NCBI GenBank assembly: GCA_035260545.1
Contig: DATFUZ010000048.1
Span: forward strand, 1-45,459
DNA: 45,459 bases
Origin: DATDDB01 sp035260545
Lineage (GTDB): Bacteria > Pseudomonadota > Gammaproteobacteria > Burkholderiales > Gallionellaceae
Reading direction: 5' to 3'
Shown here: positions 8,605-16,747 of the stretch, piece after piece
How the letters are laid out: every line of letters begins with the position of its first letter
Position numbering within the stretch: position 1 is the first letter of the stretch
Position numbers and translations under genes: made by a program
The notes under the pieces: model-generated
The model's input: the letters and a program-made list of their open reading frames with translations, nothing else
The model's database searches: none
What the model was told of the DNA's origin: nothing

Positions 8605-8636
8605 AAGCATAAAAGAAGGCGCCGCGAACGGCGCCC
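8605..8636 (-). terminator. Intrinsic terminator of the VWA lipoprotein operon
   Basis: On the minus strand GGCGCCG-TTCG-CGGCGCC (a 7-bp stem closing a UUCG tetraloop) is followed by TTCTTTTA. It lies 26 bases after the lipoprotein stop codon, as expected for the end of the operon at 8662-10763. Confidence 0.75.
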
Positions 8637-8661
8637 AAGGGGGAAAGCGCACTGAATTCGT

Positions 8662-9324
8662 TCAGCGGCTATCCAGAATCCGGTCCAGGTGGTCGTCGAG
8701 GTCATTGATGACCACCCAGTCCGAGGCACCGGCCTTGCGCACCCGCGCCTCCCAGTGCGCCAGGCGGTTCAGGTAGCGGCGTGGGTCAGCGTTGTCCGTA
8801 CCCAGCTTGGTTACGTTCAGCGCCACGACCCGTATTCCGGTGAGCTTGATCGGGAAGTCGCGCACTGCGCCGCGGTCGAGATCCTCTTCCATGTCGGAAA
8901 AGATCACGATGGTCTTGATGCCCGCGTGTGTTTCGTTCAGGTATTCCGCGCCCTGCAGCAGCCCGCCGGTGATGTCGGTGTGTGCGCTCCCTTCGGTATG
9001 GCGGGCAAAGGCGTCGATCTTCGCCTTGAACGCGCGCTTTTGCAGCGTGGCGCGGGACGGCCGGTCATCGAACGTAGCCTTGGCGACGATGTCCTTTTCG
9101 GTGAAGCTGCGCGACGCCACCTTGGCCACCGCGAGCGAGTCTCCGGGGTTCAGCGTCGCCAGAAGGTAGCTGACGATCTTCGCGGCCTTGTTGACCTGCT
9201 TGGCGTAGGTGCCGGAGGTGTCCACCAGCATATACACCGCCTGGGTGTGGGCGCGGCTGTCCCCGCAGCCGGCGGTGGACAACATGGCCGCGACGGCCAG
9301 TGCTGCGGCGAGGCGTTTCTTCAT
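8662..9324 (-). CDS. VWA-like lipoprotein of unknown function
   Basis: A 220-residue protein with a lipoprotein-type signal peptide (MKKRLAAALAVAAMLSTAGC, candidate lipidated Cys20). The rest looks like a von Willebrand factor A fold: strand AVYMLVDTSGTY gives D35, S37, T39 of a MIDAS metal site, T116 lies in SAHTDITG, and D144 in TIVIFSDMEED completes it. VWA domains bind partner proteins through a metal; this copy would sit on the periplasmic side of a membrane. Its ATG overlaps the stop of the upstream membrane-protein gene by 4 bases (ATGA), so the two are translationally coupled and probably act together. I do not recognise a named family. The lipobox is not ideal (Thr at -3), so the anchor is likely but not certain. 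Confidence 0.75.
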   Translation of the reverse strand: MKKRLAAALAVAAMLSTAGCGDSRAHTQAVYMLVDTSGTYAKQVNKAAKIVSYLLATLNPGDSLAVAKVASRSFTEKDIVAKATFDDRPSRATLQKRAFKAKIDAFARHTEGSAHTDITGGLLQGAEYLNETHAGIKTIVIFSDMEEDLDRGAVRDFPIKLTGIRVVALNVTKLGTDNADPRRYLNRLAHWEARVRKAGASDWVVINDLDDHLDRILDSR

Positions 9325-10763
9325 GATGCACTCCCGGGCTTTTGCGCTCCAGCCCTGGCGGGCAGTGCCACGCCGACGCCGGAAACGATGCGCTCGATGA
9401 GCAAGGGGATGACGATCAGCACGTCATACGCCATTTGCAGGACGCGGGACAGGCGGCGGAATGCCACGCCGACGAAGCGGCAGACGAAGGCCAGTGCGCG
9501 CATCACCTGCACCAGGAGCGCTCCGAGCACGGTGCGTGCGGCGTGCACTGCGCTCTCCAGCGGGATGGCGACGAAAGCCAGTGCAAAGGGCAGCACGAAG
9601 CCCATGATCATCTGGCCCGCCATCGGGATGTGGCTCAGCAGCCCCGATTCCTGCGCCGGCGCCGCGGAGGACGAGAGGTCGTGCAGCAGCGCCTGCTTGT
9701 CGGCCACCAGCATGTCGCGCATCAGAGCCAGCGAGGACTCGATGCACGCCAGGATGATCAGGAAGATCAGCGCGGCCAGCATCAGCTTGCGGCGCATGCC
9801 ATCGTCCATGCTTGCGATGCGCGGAAACAGGCTGGTGACGCGCAGCGATTCCAGCAGGAACAGGCCCATCGAGGCCTCCATCAGGATGATGACCAATGCC
9901 GCCACATCGGAGGTCTTCAGGCTGTTGGTGAGATAGTCGCTTGCGCCCACCATTTCCGACATCGGCAGGGCGATCAGCTTGAAGTTGATGAACGCGCCGC
10001 CAAGTGCGATTAACATCACCAGACCTGCGATCACGAACTGCACGAAACCGGAAATGGTGAGCGCATGCTCCGCCTTCACGTCCCGGGCACGCATGGCTTG
10101 GTACTTTTCCATGTGGTCGTCGATCTTCTTGCTGTTGGTGTCCAGCGAGATCATCTTCTTGTCCACTTCCTCCATGGCCTTGCTCACCGAACGCCAGGTC
10201 GGCATCATCGCCTTCAGGATCTTGTGGCGGCCTTCGCAGGAATGGCGGTACTCGGTCACTGTCTTGTCGTGGATCTTCTGCACGGATTTATGCACGTCTT
10301 CCAGCAGCTTGCGCGGAATGTCGCCGCCGGACTGGATCTGCGCCACGGATTCCAGAGCGCGCACCCATTCCGGCGGGGGCGGCGGCACCTCGCCGCAGCG
10401 CTGGTAGTCGTCCTCGATCCGGGTGATGTCTTCCATCAGCTTGCGCTGCAGCGCGGGGTACTCCTGCAGGTCTCTGCGCACGGTGCTGGCGATGCGCTCG
10501 AACTCGCGTTCGATGTGCTCGGCCGCCTCGCTTTGCCCCTGCGCCAGCAGCACCGTGCGGTTGCGCTCGCGCAGCGCGTTCGCGCTTCCGAACAGCCAGT
10601 GCGACGCCACACGCATGGAAGAAGCAACCAGATGGCACACGGCCTGGATTACGCCGTGCATTTGCGCGCGCGCGGCGTAGAGGAAGGTCGTCGCCAGCAG
10701 GAACAGCACCAGCAGCGACAGCGGTAGGTTATGGGGCCAAAACAGCAAACTATGCCAGTTCAT
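9321..10763 (-). CDS. Multi-pass membrane protein with central coiled-coil region, unknown function
   Basis: A 480-residue protein with no family I can name. Hydrophobic segments lie near 13-32, 237-262, 284-306, 325-347, 380-402 and 445-460. Between the first and second is a charged helical region of about 180 residues (60-235) that is likely to form coiled coils, interrupted by a proline run (VPPPPPEW, 127-133). The region around 195-225 (EEVDKKMISLDTNSKKIDDHMEK) looks like a signalling- or scaffold-type helix. The ATG at 10763 has a perfect AGGAGG ribosome site. It is followed by the VWA lipoprotein with an ATGA overlap, which suggests a membrane complex. No enzymatic motif is visible. Confidence 0.75.
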   Translation of the reverse strand: MNWHSLLFWPHNLPLSLLVLFLLATTFLYAARAQMHGVIQAVCHLVASSMRVASHWLFGSANALRERNRTVLLAQGQSEAAEHIEREFERIASTVRRDLQEYPALQRKLMEDITRIEDDYQRCGEVPPPPPEWVRALESVAQIQSGGDIPRKLLEDVHKSVQKIHDKTVTEYRHSCEGRHKILKAMMPTWRSVSKAMEEVDKKMISLDTNSKKIDDHMEKYQAMRARDVKAEHALTISGFVQFVIAGLVMLIALGGAFINFKLIALPMSEMVGASDYLTNSLKTSDVAALVIILMEASMGLFLLESLRVTSLFPRIASMDDGMRRKLMLAALIFLIILACIESSLALMRDMLVADKQALLHDLSSSAAPAQESGLLSHIPMAGQMIMGFVLPFALAFVAIPLESAVHAARTVLGALLVQVMRALAFVCRFVGVAFRRLSRVLQMAYDVLIVIPLLIERIVSGVGVALPARAGAQKPGSAS

Positions 10764-11077
10764 TTAAAGCCTCCTGCGATTACCGGAATGGAGCCCACTT
10801 ATTGTGAGCATGAGGCAAGCTATCGTGGGGCCTACTCTGCGCCTCCCCGTCCCGGGAGGGCAACGCCGTTCAGGCTTGTTGCACATCCGTACCAGCGGCG
10901 GTGAGGGCTGTCCTGCACCATTCGTCCGGAATGGCCGCCGTCCGTCGGGGCACGTGCGCCCGCCGGCCCCAGCGGGTGCAAAATGAAAAATTTCGCCGAC
11001 GTTGTCCTTGAGTTTGCCGGCGCGAACGATTAACCTGAACATCCTGATTTGGGGGAGGCGCCTAAGCGAAGACGACC
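10764..11077. other. Divergent intergenic stretch between the membrane-protein operon and the pirin gene
   Basis: About 314 bases that must carry both divergent promoters. I see small dyads (CCATTC/GAATGG near 10918-10934; CCTCCC/GGGAGG near 10844-10860) but no clear promoter pair. A 92-codon minus-strand frame ending at 10764 is arginine-, proline- and glycine-rich and unlike a real protein. Confidence 0.5.
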
Positions 11078-11788
11078 ATGATCACTCTGCGGAAATCCGG
11101 TGCGCGCGGCCATGCGCATCACGGCTGGCTGGAAAGCTGGCACAGCTTCTCCTTTGCCGACTACCAAGATCCGGCGCATGTGCGCTTTGGCCCCCTGCGC
11201 GTCATCAACGAGGACATCGTGCAGCCCGGCACCGGCTTCGACACCCACGGCCACCGCGATATGGAGATCCTCACCTACGTGCTCGACGGCACATTGCGCC
11301 ATCGCGACAGCATGGGCAACGAGGGCGACATCCGCCACGGCGAGATGCAGTTGATGCGCGCCGGTACCGGCGTGACGCACAGCGAATTCAATCCTTCGCC
11401 GCATGAGGCCGTGCACCTGCTGCAGATATGGGTTCTGCCCGACGCACAGGGGCTCGCGCCCGGCTATTGGCAGAAATCCGTCCCGGTGCGGGAGACCCGC
11501 GGCCGGTGGTGTTTGCTGGTGTCGCCGGATGCGGCACATGACGCCGGCGACGGGGCCTTGCACATCCATCAGGACGCGCACGTGTCGGCGGCCATGCTGG
11601 ATGGCGGCGATGCGCTGGCGTATCCGCTCGCACCGGGGCGGCGCGCCTATCTGCATGTGGCGCGCGGCAGGTTGGCTGCCAACGGGCAGGCGCTTGCGGC
11701 AGGCGACGCGCTGATGTATCTGGACGAGGACAGTGTCGAACTGAGCGCGGGGGATAATGCCGAGGTGCTGCTGTTCGACATGGGGTGA
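11078..11788 (+). CDS. yhhW: Pirin-family bicupin protein (YhhW-like)
   Basis: A 236-residue two-cupin protein. The N-terminal cupin has the metal ligands H57 and H59 (THGHRDME) and H101 and E103 (THSEFN), at the same positions as in E. coli YhhW, which has quercetin 2,3-dioxygenase activity in vitro. The C-terminal cupin (about 150-236) lacks metal ligands, as is usual. The physiological substrate is unknown for the family. The ATG at 11078 has no close ribosome site; GGGGGAGG lies about 20 bases upstream. It is followed after 27 bases by the dehydrogenase gene, so they are likely co-transcribed. Confidence 0.88.
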   Translation: MITLRKSGARGHAHHGWLESWHSFSFADYQDPAHVRFGPLRVINEDIVQPGTGFDTHGHRDMEILTYVLDGTLRHRDSMGNEGDIRHGEMQLMRAGTGVTHSEFNPSPHEAVHLLQIWVLPDAQGLAPGYWQKSVPVRETRGRWCLLVSPDAAHDAGDGALHIHQDAHVSAAMLDGGDALAYPLAPGRRAYLHVARGRLAANGQALAAGDALMYLDEDSVELSAGDNAEVLLFDMG

Positions 11789-11815
11789 CCAACAATTTCC
11801 TGAGCGAGGGACGGC

Positions 11816-12697
11816 ATGAAGATCGGATTCATCGGTTTGGGCCATATGGGGGCGGGCATGGCCGCGCGCCTGTGCGACGCGGGGCAGGACGTCACGGTGT
11901 ATAACCGCACGGCGGCGCGCATGCAGCCGCTGCTCGAAAAGGGTGCAAAACCTGCGGCCAGCGTGGCCGAGGCCTGCGCGGGCGATGTGGTCTTTACCAT
12001 GCTGGCGGACGATGCCGCGGTGAGCGATGTCGCGTTTGCACCGGGGGGCATTGTTGCCAGCTTGACTGCGGATGCCATCCACGTTTCCTGCAGCACGATC
12101 AGTGTCGAACTGTCCGGGCAGCTCGCCAGGGCGCACGGCCGCATGCAGCAAGGTTACCTTGCCGTGCCCGTGTTCGGACGGCCGGACGCGGCTGCGGCGG
12201 GCAAACTGTTCCTGGTCGCTGGCGGTGAGCCCGCCCGGCTCGAAAGGGTGCAGCCCCTGCTCGACATCGTCGGCCAGCGCACCTATCCCCTCTCGCAGCA
12301 GCCCGAGGCCGCCAATCTGGTGAAGCTCTCCGGCAACTTCCTGCTCGCCAGCCTGATCGAGTCGCTGGGCGAGGCCATGGCGCTGGTGGAGAAGGGCGGG
12401 GTGGACCGGCATGCCTACCTCGACATGCTCACCTCCAGCCTCTTCAATATACCGGTGTACAAGAACTACGGCGGCATGATCGCCGCCCGCCGCTTCGAAC
12501 CGGCCGGGTTCGCCGCGCCGCTGGGGCAAAAAGACGTGCGCCTGCTGCAGGCCGCGGCCGAAGAGCTGCAGGTGCCGCTGCCGTTCGCCGGCATCCTGCG
12601 CGACCGCTTCCTTGAGCTGCGCGCGCATGGCGGCGAAAATCTCGACTGGTCGGCGATAGGCGCACTGGCCGCGAAGGGAGCGGCGCTGGATACCTGA
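11816..12697 (+). CDS. NAD(P)-dependent beta-hydroxyacid dehydrogenase-like oxidoreductase
   Basis: A 293-residue member of the 3-hydroxyisobutyrate dehydrogenase / glyoxylate reductase superfamily. The Rossmann motif GLGHMG is at 7-12; the second strand ends in YNRT, where Arg favours NADP(H). The substrate segment VPVFGRPDAAAAGKLFLVAGG replaces the usual DAPVSGG, and the catalytic Lys lies in NLVKLSGNF. It probably reduces or oxidises a small beta-hydroxy acid or semialdehyde in the cytoplasm; the altered substrate loop means the substrate cannot be named. A ribosome site (GAGGGAC) precedes the ATG. The gene converges on spoT with a 33-base gap. Confidence 0.85.
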   Translation: MKIGFIGLGHMGAGMAARLCDAGQDVTVYNRTAARMQPLLEKGAKPAASVAEACAGDVVFTMLADDAAVSDVAFAPGGIVASLTADAIHVSCSTISVELSGQLARAHGRMQQGYLAVPVFGRPDAAAAGKLFLVAGGEPARLERVQPLLDIVGQRTYPLSQQPEAANLVKLSGNFLLASLIESLGEAMALVEKGGVDRHAYLDMLTSSLFNIPVYKNYGGMIAARRFEPAGFAAPLGQKDVRLLQAAAEELQVPLPFAGILRDRFLELRAHGGENLDWSAIGALAAKGAALDT

Positions 12698-12730
12698 GCG
12701 CGCTGGGCAAGTCCGGCGGGGCGGGAGCGG

Positions 12731-14848
12731 CTAGGCGGGAGAATTCTTCACCCGGGTGATGCGGATCACTTCGGGGATCTTGCGCAGGCGGCGCATCGCA
12801 TTGGCGAGGTGCAGGCGGTTGTTCACCTGTAGCGTGAAGTGCAGGCTGGTGTACTCGCCTTCATTGGCGAAGTGCACGTTCTCGATGTTGGATTCAGCCT
12901 CGGCGATGGCCGCTGCCGCCTTGGCCAGCACCCCGCGCTGGTTGACCACGAGCAGCTTGATGTTCACGCTGAACGGCCGGTTGATGTTCTTGTCCCATAC
13001 CACGTCCAGCCATTTGTCTGCGCTGTTGCGTCCCTTGCGCAGCGTGGCGCAGTCATGGGTATGGATTACCAGCCCCTGGCCGCTCTTGATCACGCCGATG
13101 ATGGGGTCGCCCGGAATCGGCATGCAGCACTTGCCGAACTGCACCGCCATGCCTTCGGTGCCGAGTATGGTGAAGGGGCCGGTGCCGGCCGATTCGGTCT
13201 CGCCGCCTTCGCCGCCGCGCGCGAGCTGGTGCGCAACCACGATATTGAGGCGGCGCCCGAGGCCGATGTCGGCGAGGATCTCCTCGCGCGATCTCGCCCC
13301 AGTGTCCTTCAGCAGTTTGTCCCAGCGCGCATCGTCGATGTCCTGCGTCTTGAGGTTGAAGGCGGACAGGGTCTGGTTCAGCAGGCGCTCGCCCAGGTTG
13401 GCCGATTCGTGGAAGTGCGTGGTCTTCAGGAAATGGCGGATCTGGCTGCGTGCCTTGCTGGTCTCGACAAAGCCTAGCCATGCGGGATTCGGGTTGGCAT
13501 GCGGGGCGGTGATGATCTCCACGCGGTCGCCGTTGTGCAGCACGGTGCGCAGCGGTACCAGCTCGAAATTGACCTTGGCCGCGACGCAGCGGTTGCCAAT
13601 GTCGGTGTGCACGGAATAGGCGAAGTCCACCGTGGTCGCGCCGCGCGGCAGCGCCAGGATCTTGCCCTTGGGCGTGAACACATAGACCTCGTCCGGGAAC
13701 AGGTCTACCTTCAGGTGTTCCAGGAACTCCACCGAGTCGCTGCTTTGCGACAGGCTCTCCAGCAGGCTCTGCAGCCACTGGTGGGTCTTCTGGTGCAGCT
13801 CGGCAATCGGCGTCTCCGCGGTTTTGTACAGCCAGTGCGAGGCCACGCCCGCCTCGGCGATGCGGTGCATTTCCTTGGTGCGGATCTGCACCTCGATCGG
13901 CGTGCCATACGGCCCGAACAGCGTAGTGTGCAGCGACTGGTAGCCGTTGGCCTTGGGGATGGCGATGTAATCCTTGAACTTGCCGGGAATCGGCTTGTAC
14001 AGGCCATGCAGTGCGCCCAGCGCCAGGTAGCAGGAGGGGAGGTCATCCACCAGCACGCGGAAGCCATAGATGTCCAGCACCTCGGCGAATTCCAGCGACT
14101 TGGTCTTCATCTTGCGGTAGATGCCGGAGATATGTTTTTCCCGGCCCTGCACCTGCGCCTTGATGCGCGTGTCCTTGAGCCGCTGGACGATGGCCTCCTG
14201 GATCTTGCCCACCACCTCGCGGCGGTTGCCGCGAGCCGACATCAGCGCCTTGCTGAGCACCGAATAGCGCGTCGGGTAAAGATACTTGAAGCTCAGGTCT
14301 TCCAGCTCCTGGTAGATGGAGTTGAGCCCCAGGCGGTTGGCGATGGGCGCATAGATCTCCATGGTCTCGCGCGCGATGCGCTTGGCCTTGGCGCGCGTCA
14401 GCACGCCCAGCGTGCGCATGTTGTGCAGGCGGTCGGCCAGCTTGATCAGGATGACGCGCACGTCCCGTGTCATCGCCAGCAGCATCTTGCGGAAGTTCTC
14501 CGCCTGGGCGTCTTCCTTGGTCTCGAACTTGATCTTGTTCAGCTTGGAGAGCCCGTCCACCATGTCTGCCACGGACTTGCCGAACTTTTCGGTTACCTCG
14601 TCCTTGCCGATCGGCGTGTCTTCCATGACATCATGGAGGATGGCGGCCATGATGGCCTGGGCGTCGAGATGCAGCGGCGCCAGGATGCGCGCGACCGCAA
14701 TCGGGTGGGAAATATAGGGATCGCCGGAGCGCCGGGTCTGCCCCCGATGCGCGGACTTTCCGAATTCGACCGCCTGCCGGATGTGCTCGACATCCTTGTG
14801 TTTCAGGTAGGCGGAAACCTCATCGAGGAGCGCTTCGGCGTCGGACAT
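12731..14848 (-). CDS. spoT: Bifunctional (p)ppGpp synthetase/hydrolase SpoT
   Basis: A 705-residue Rel/Spo protein that makes and degrades the alarmone (p)ppGpp. The N-terminal HD hydrolase keeps its metal-binding residues (SHPIAVARIL, LHDVMEDT, LADRLHNMRTL). The synthetase domain follows (about 240-350; YGFRVLVDD, GYQSLHTTLFGP). A TGS domain (about 390-450, VFTPKGKILALPRGATTVDFAYSVH), a helical/zinc-finger-like region with C-C (GKCCMPIPGD) and a C-terminal ACT domain (about 625-700) complete the usual order. The intact HD site argues for SpoT rather than RelA. It is the last gene of yicC-gmk-rpoZ-spoT, separated from rpoZ by 137 bases with a hairpin. Confidence 0.95.
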   Translation of the reverse strand: MSDAEALLDEVSAYLKHKDVEHIRQAVEFGKSAHRGQTRRSGDPYISHPIAVARILAPLHLDAQAIMAAILHDVMEDTPIGKDEVTEKFGKSVADMVDGLSKLNKIKFETKEDAQAENFRKMLLAMTRDVRVILIKLADRLHNMRTLGVLTRAKAKRIARETMEIYAPIANRLGLNSIYQELEDLSFKYLYPTRYSVLSKALMSARGNRREVVGKIQEAIVQRLKDTRIKAQVQGREKHISGIYRKMKTKSLEFAEVLDIYGFRVLVDDLPSCYLALGALHGLYKPIPGKFKDYIAIPKANGYQSLHTTLFGPYGTPIEVQIRTKEMHRIAEAGVASHWLYKTAETPIAELHQKTHQWLQSLLESLSQSSDSVEFLEHLKVDLFPDEVYVFTPKGKILALPRGATTVDFAYSVHTDIGNRCVAAKVNFELVPLRTVLHNGDRVEIITAPHANPNPAWLGFVETSKARSQIRHFLKTTHFHESANLGERLLNQTLSAFNLKTQDIDDARWDKLLKDTGARSREEILADIGLGRRLNIVVAHQLARGGEGGETESAGTGPFTILGTEGMAVQFGKCCMPIPGDPIIGVIKSGQGLVIHTHDCATLRKGRNSADKWLDVVWDKNINRPFSVNIKLLVVNQRGVLAKAAAAIAEAESNIENVHFANEGEYTSLHFTLQVNNRLHLANAMRRLRKIPEVIRITRVKNSPA

Positions 14849-14948
14849 CTGGCTGTTGTTCCGGATCTGTGGAGCCGGCAGTGGTTGTGCATGGCGGCTG
14901 CGTGCGTTGCCGGCGAGTCGGCCGTTGGCGCGCGCCGCGCAACTTCAG

Positions 14949-14970
14949 TGCCGGGTTTCGCAACCCGGCA
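14949..14970 (-). terminator. Hairpin between rpoZ and spoT
   Basis: TGCCGGGTT and AACCCGGCA form a perfect 9-bp stem with a 4-base loop 16 bases after the rpoZ stop. There is no T-run on the minus strand, so it is at most a weak terminator or an RNA-stability element that lowers spoT expression relative to rpoZ. Confidence 0.4.
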
Positions 14971-14985
14971 TGCCGCCAGGAGGCG

Positions 14986-15192
14986 TCAGGCCTGCCCGCG
15001 GTTCAGGATCTCCTTGCCGACCTTGCCTTCGCTGATCTCGCGCAGGGCGACGACCGTGGGCTTGTCCTTGCCTTCCTCTACCAAGTAGTCGGCGCCATTC
15101 GCCAGTTGGCGGGCGCGGTAGGTCGCGGCGAGCGTCAGTTCGAAGCGGTTGGGAATCTGCGCCAGGCAGTCCTCTATGGTAATGCGGGCCAT
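14986..15192 (-). CDS. rpoZ: RNA polymerase omega subunit
   Basis: A 68-residue protein beginning MARITIEDCLAQIPNRFELT, the standard beginning of omega, followed by the conserved AATYRARQL helix and ALREI--GKV block. Omega helps assemble RNA polymerase by clamping the beta-prime subunit and forms part of a ppGpp site. Size is typical of betaproteobacterial omega. It starts 7 bases after the gmk stop and lies before spoT, linking the ppGpp synthase to its polymerase target in one operon. Confidence 0.97.
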   Translation of the reverse strand: MARITIEDCLAQIPNRFELTLAATYRARQLANGADYLVEEGKDKPTVVALREISEGKVGKEILNRGQA

Positions 15193-15198
15193 GTGGGT

Positions 15199-15813
15199 TT
15201 ACCTCTCGTTGAGTTGATCGATCAATTCCTGATGACGGGCCAGTTGCCGGTCGCGGCGCGCTCTTTCGGCGACCACGACGCAACGCAATTGCTGTACGGC
15301 TTCGTCCAGTATGTCGTTGATGATAACATAATCGAATTCAGCCACATGCGAGATCTCGTCGCGGGCCGACTGCATGCGGCGGGCAATCACCTCGGGGCTG
15401 TCTTTACCCCTTCCGTTAAGGCGGTCCTCCAGGGTCGCGATGGACGGCGGCAGGATGAAGATGCTCGCACAGTGCGGGAAGATCTGCCGCACCTGCTGCG
15501 CTCCCTGCCAGTCGATTTCCAGCAGAATGTCGCGCCCGGCTTCCATTTTCGAGCGGATCCAGGACTGCGAGGTGCCATACAGATTGCCGTAGATCTCCGC
15601 GCTTTCGAGGAAATCCCCCCGGTTGGCCATCTCCATGAAGATGTCCCGGCTGACGAAGTGGTAGTCCCTGCCGTTTACCTCGCCGGCGCGGGCTGGCCGG
15701 GTAGTGTAGGAGATCGACAATTCAATGCCCCGCGTGGTGGCCAGCATGCCTTTGACCAGGCTGGTCTTGCCCGCGCCAGACGGCGCGCTGACGATGATCA
15801 GGTTTCCGGACAT
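15199..15813 (-). CDS. gmk: Guanylate kinase
   Basis: A 204-residue enzyme that phosphorylates GMP to GDP with ATP. The P-loop is SAPSGAGKTSL (about 9-19). The GMP-binding region shows SYTTRPARAGEVNGRDYHFV, and EIDWQGAQQVR is the conserved core strand and helix. The lid region RLNGRGKDSPEVIARRM is intact. Length fits the family (about 200-210). It sits between yicC (8-base gap) and rpoZ. Confidence 0.97.
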   Translation of the reverse strand: MSGNLIIVSAPSGAGKTSLVKGMLATTRGIELSISYTTRPARAGEVNGRDYHFVSRDIFMEMANRGDFLESAEIYGNLYGTSQSWIRSKMEAGRDILLEIDWQGAQQVRQIFPHCASIFILPPSIATLEDRLNGRGKDSPEVIARRMQSARDEISHVAEFDYVIINDILDEAVQQLRCVVVAERARRDRQLARHQELIDQLNER

Positions 15814-15821
15814 GATTGTTC

Positions 15822-16694
15822 CTACTCGATATTCTGGATCTGCTCGCGCATCTGCTCGATCAGGATCTTCATTTCCATGGAGGCACGGGAGACTTCCGCA
15901 TCGACCGACTTGGAGCCCAAGGTGTTGGCCTCGCGGTGCAATTCCTGCATCAGGAAATCCAGGCGCTTGCCTACCGCGCCGCCCTTGTCCAGCGCGCGTT
16001 GCAGCTCCGTGAGGTGGGTTTGCAGCCGCGAAAGCTCCTCGTCCACGTCTATCTTGCTGGCAAACAACGCAATTTCCTGGTGCAGGCGCTCGGTGTCGGC
16101 GCCCTGCAGGGCTTCGCGCAGGCGTGCGGCGAGTTTGGCCTCATAGGCGGCCACGGCGGCGGGGATGCGCGGCGCGACCGCCGTGCAGAGTTCCGCGATC
16201 TGGGCGGCGCGCTGGGCAAGGAAGGACCTAAGCTTGTCGCCTTCGCGGGCGCGTGCCGCCGAGAATTCGCCCAGTACGCGCTGCGCCAGTTCCAGCACGG
16301 CGGTGCTCAGCGCGTCCGCCGGCAGTGCCGCGCTTTCCAGCATGCCGTTCCAGCGCAGAATGTCTGCCACGCCCAGGCTGCGCGCCTCGGGCAGTACCGC
16401 CTGCACTTCATCATTCCAGGTGGCCAGTTGCTTCAGCAGCATGGCGTTGAGGCGGGCCGGGTTCTTGTCCGCTGCGTGGGCGAAAAAACCGATCCGGCAC
16501 TCGACCTTGCCCCGCGTCAGCCCGGCCGCCAGCAGTTCGCGCACGGCGGGCTCCACAGGCCGCAATTCATCCGGCATGCGGAACTGGATGTCCAGATAGC
16601 GGTGGTTGACCGCCCGCAATTCGAGCGACAGCGAGCCGGTCTCCACCTCGAGAGTCCCCGCCGCGAAGCCGGTCATGCTGTAAATGTTTGCCAT
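15822..16694 (-). CDS. yicC: YicC-family endoribonuclease
   Basis: A 290-residue protein of the YicC/YloC family. It begins MANIYSMTGFAAGTLEVETG and contains the family signatures LELRAVNHRYLDIQFRMPDEL and, at the C-terminus, KRLDFLMQELHREANTLGSKS. E. coli YicC is an endoribonuclease acting on small RNAs such as RyhB. I chose the ATG at 16694; a TTG 18 bases upstream extends the frame without family support. It is the first gene of the operon with gmk, rpoZ and spoT. Confidence 0.94.
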   Translation of the reverse strand: MANIYSMTGFAAGTLEVETGSLSLELRAVNHRYLDIQFRMPDELRPVEPAVRELLAAGLTRGKVECRIGFFAHAADKNPARLNAMLLKQLATWNDEVQAVLPEARSLGVADILRWNGMLESAALPADALSTAVLELAQRVLGEFSAARAREGDKLRSFLAQRAAQIAELCTAVAPRIPAAVAAYEAKLAARLREALQGADTERLHQEIALFASKIDVDEELSRLQTHLTELQRALDKGGAVGKRLDFLMQELHREANTLGSKSVDAEVSRASMEMKILIEQMREQIQNIE

Positions 16695-16699
16695 TCCCA

Positions 16700-16747
16700 C
16701 AAAATGAAGCAAGCTTTAAAATGCACATTATATTACGATAACGCTTT
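16700..16747. promoter_or_regulatory. AT-rich divergent promoter region (yicC / PP2C)
   Basis: An AT-rich patch in otherwise GC-rich DNA. A TATAAT-like box reads leftward at 16727-16732 and an overlapping TATATT reads rightward at 16729-16734. No convincing -35 boxes accompany them. The two promoters would share bases and so may interfere with each other. Confidence 0.35.

Larger units (their letters stand above)
8146..8661. other. 516-base non-coding stretch between miaB and the VWA lipoprotein gene
   Basis: I find no convincing gene here. A 60-codon reading frame on the minus strand (8216-8398) has no ribosome site or recognisable sequence. The stretch holds two look-alike leftward terminators (about 8288-8310 and 8618-8635) and, between them, a dyad with 9-base arms (8371-8379 and 8417-8425). 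The part next to miaB should carry the miaB promoter, though no clear -35/-10 pair stands out. Confidence 0.6.

Noticed and set aside
10764..11042. 92-codon minus-strand frame just before the membrane-protein gene
   Set aside because: Its Arg/Pro/Gly-rich sequence looks random, it has no ribosome site, and it covers the region where promoters are expected.
11030..12628. 532-codon minus-strand frame
   Set aside because: It is antisense to the pirin and dehydrogenase genes, both of which have clear motifs.
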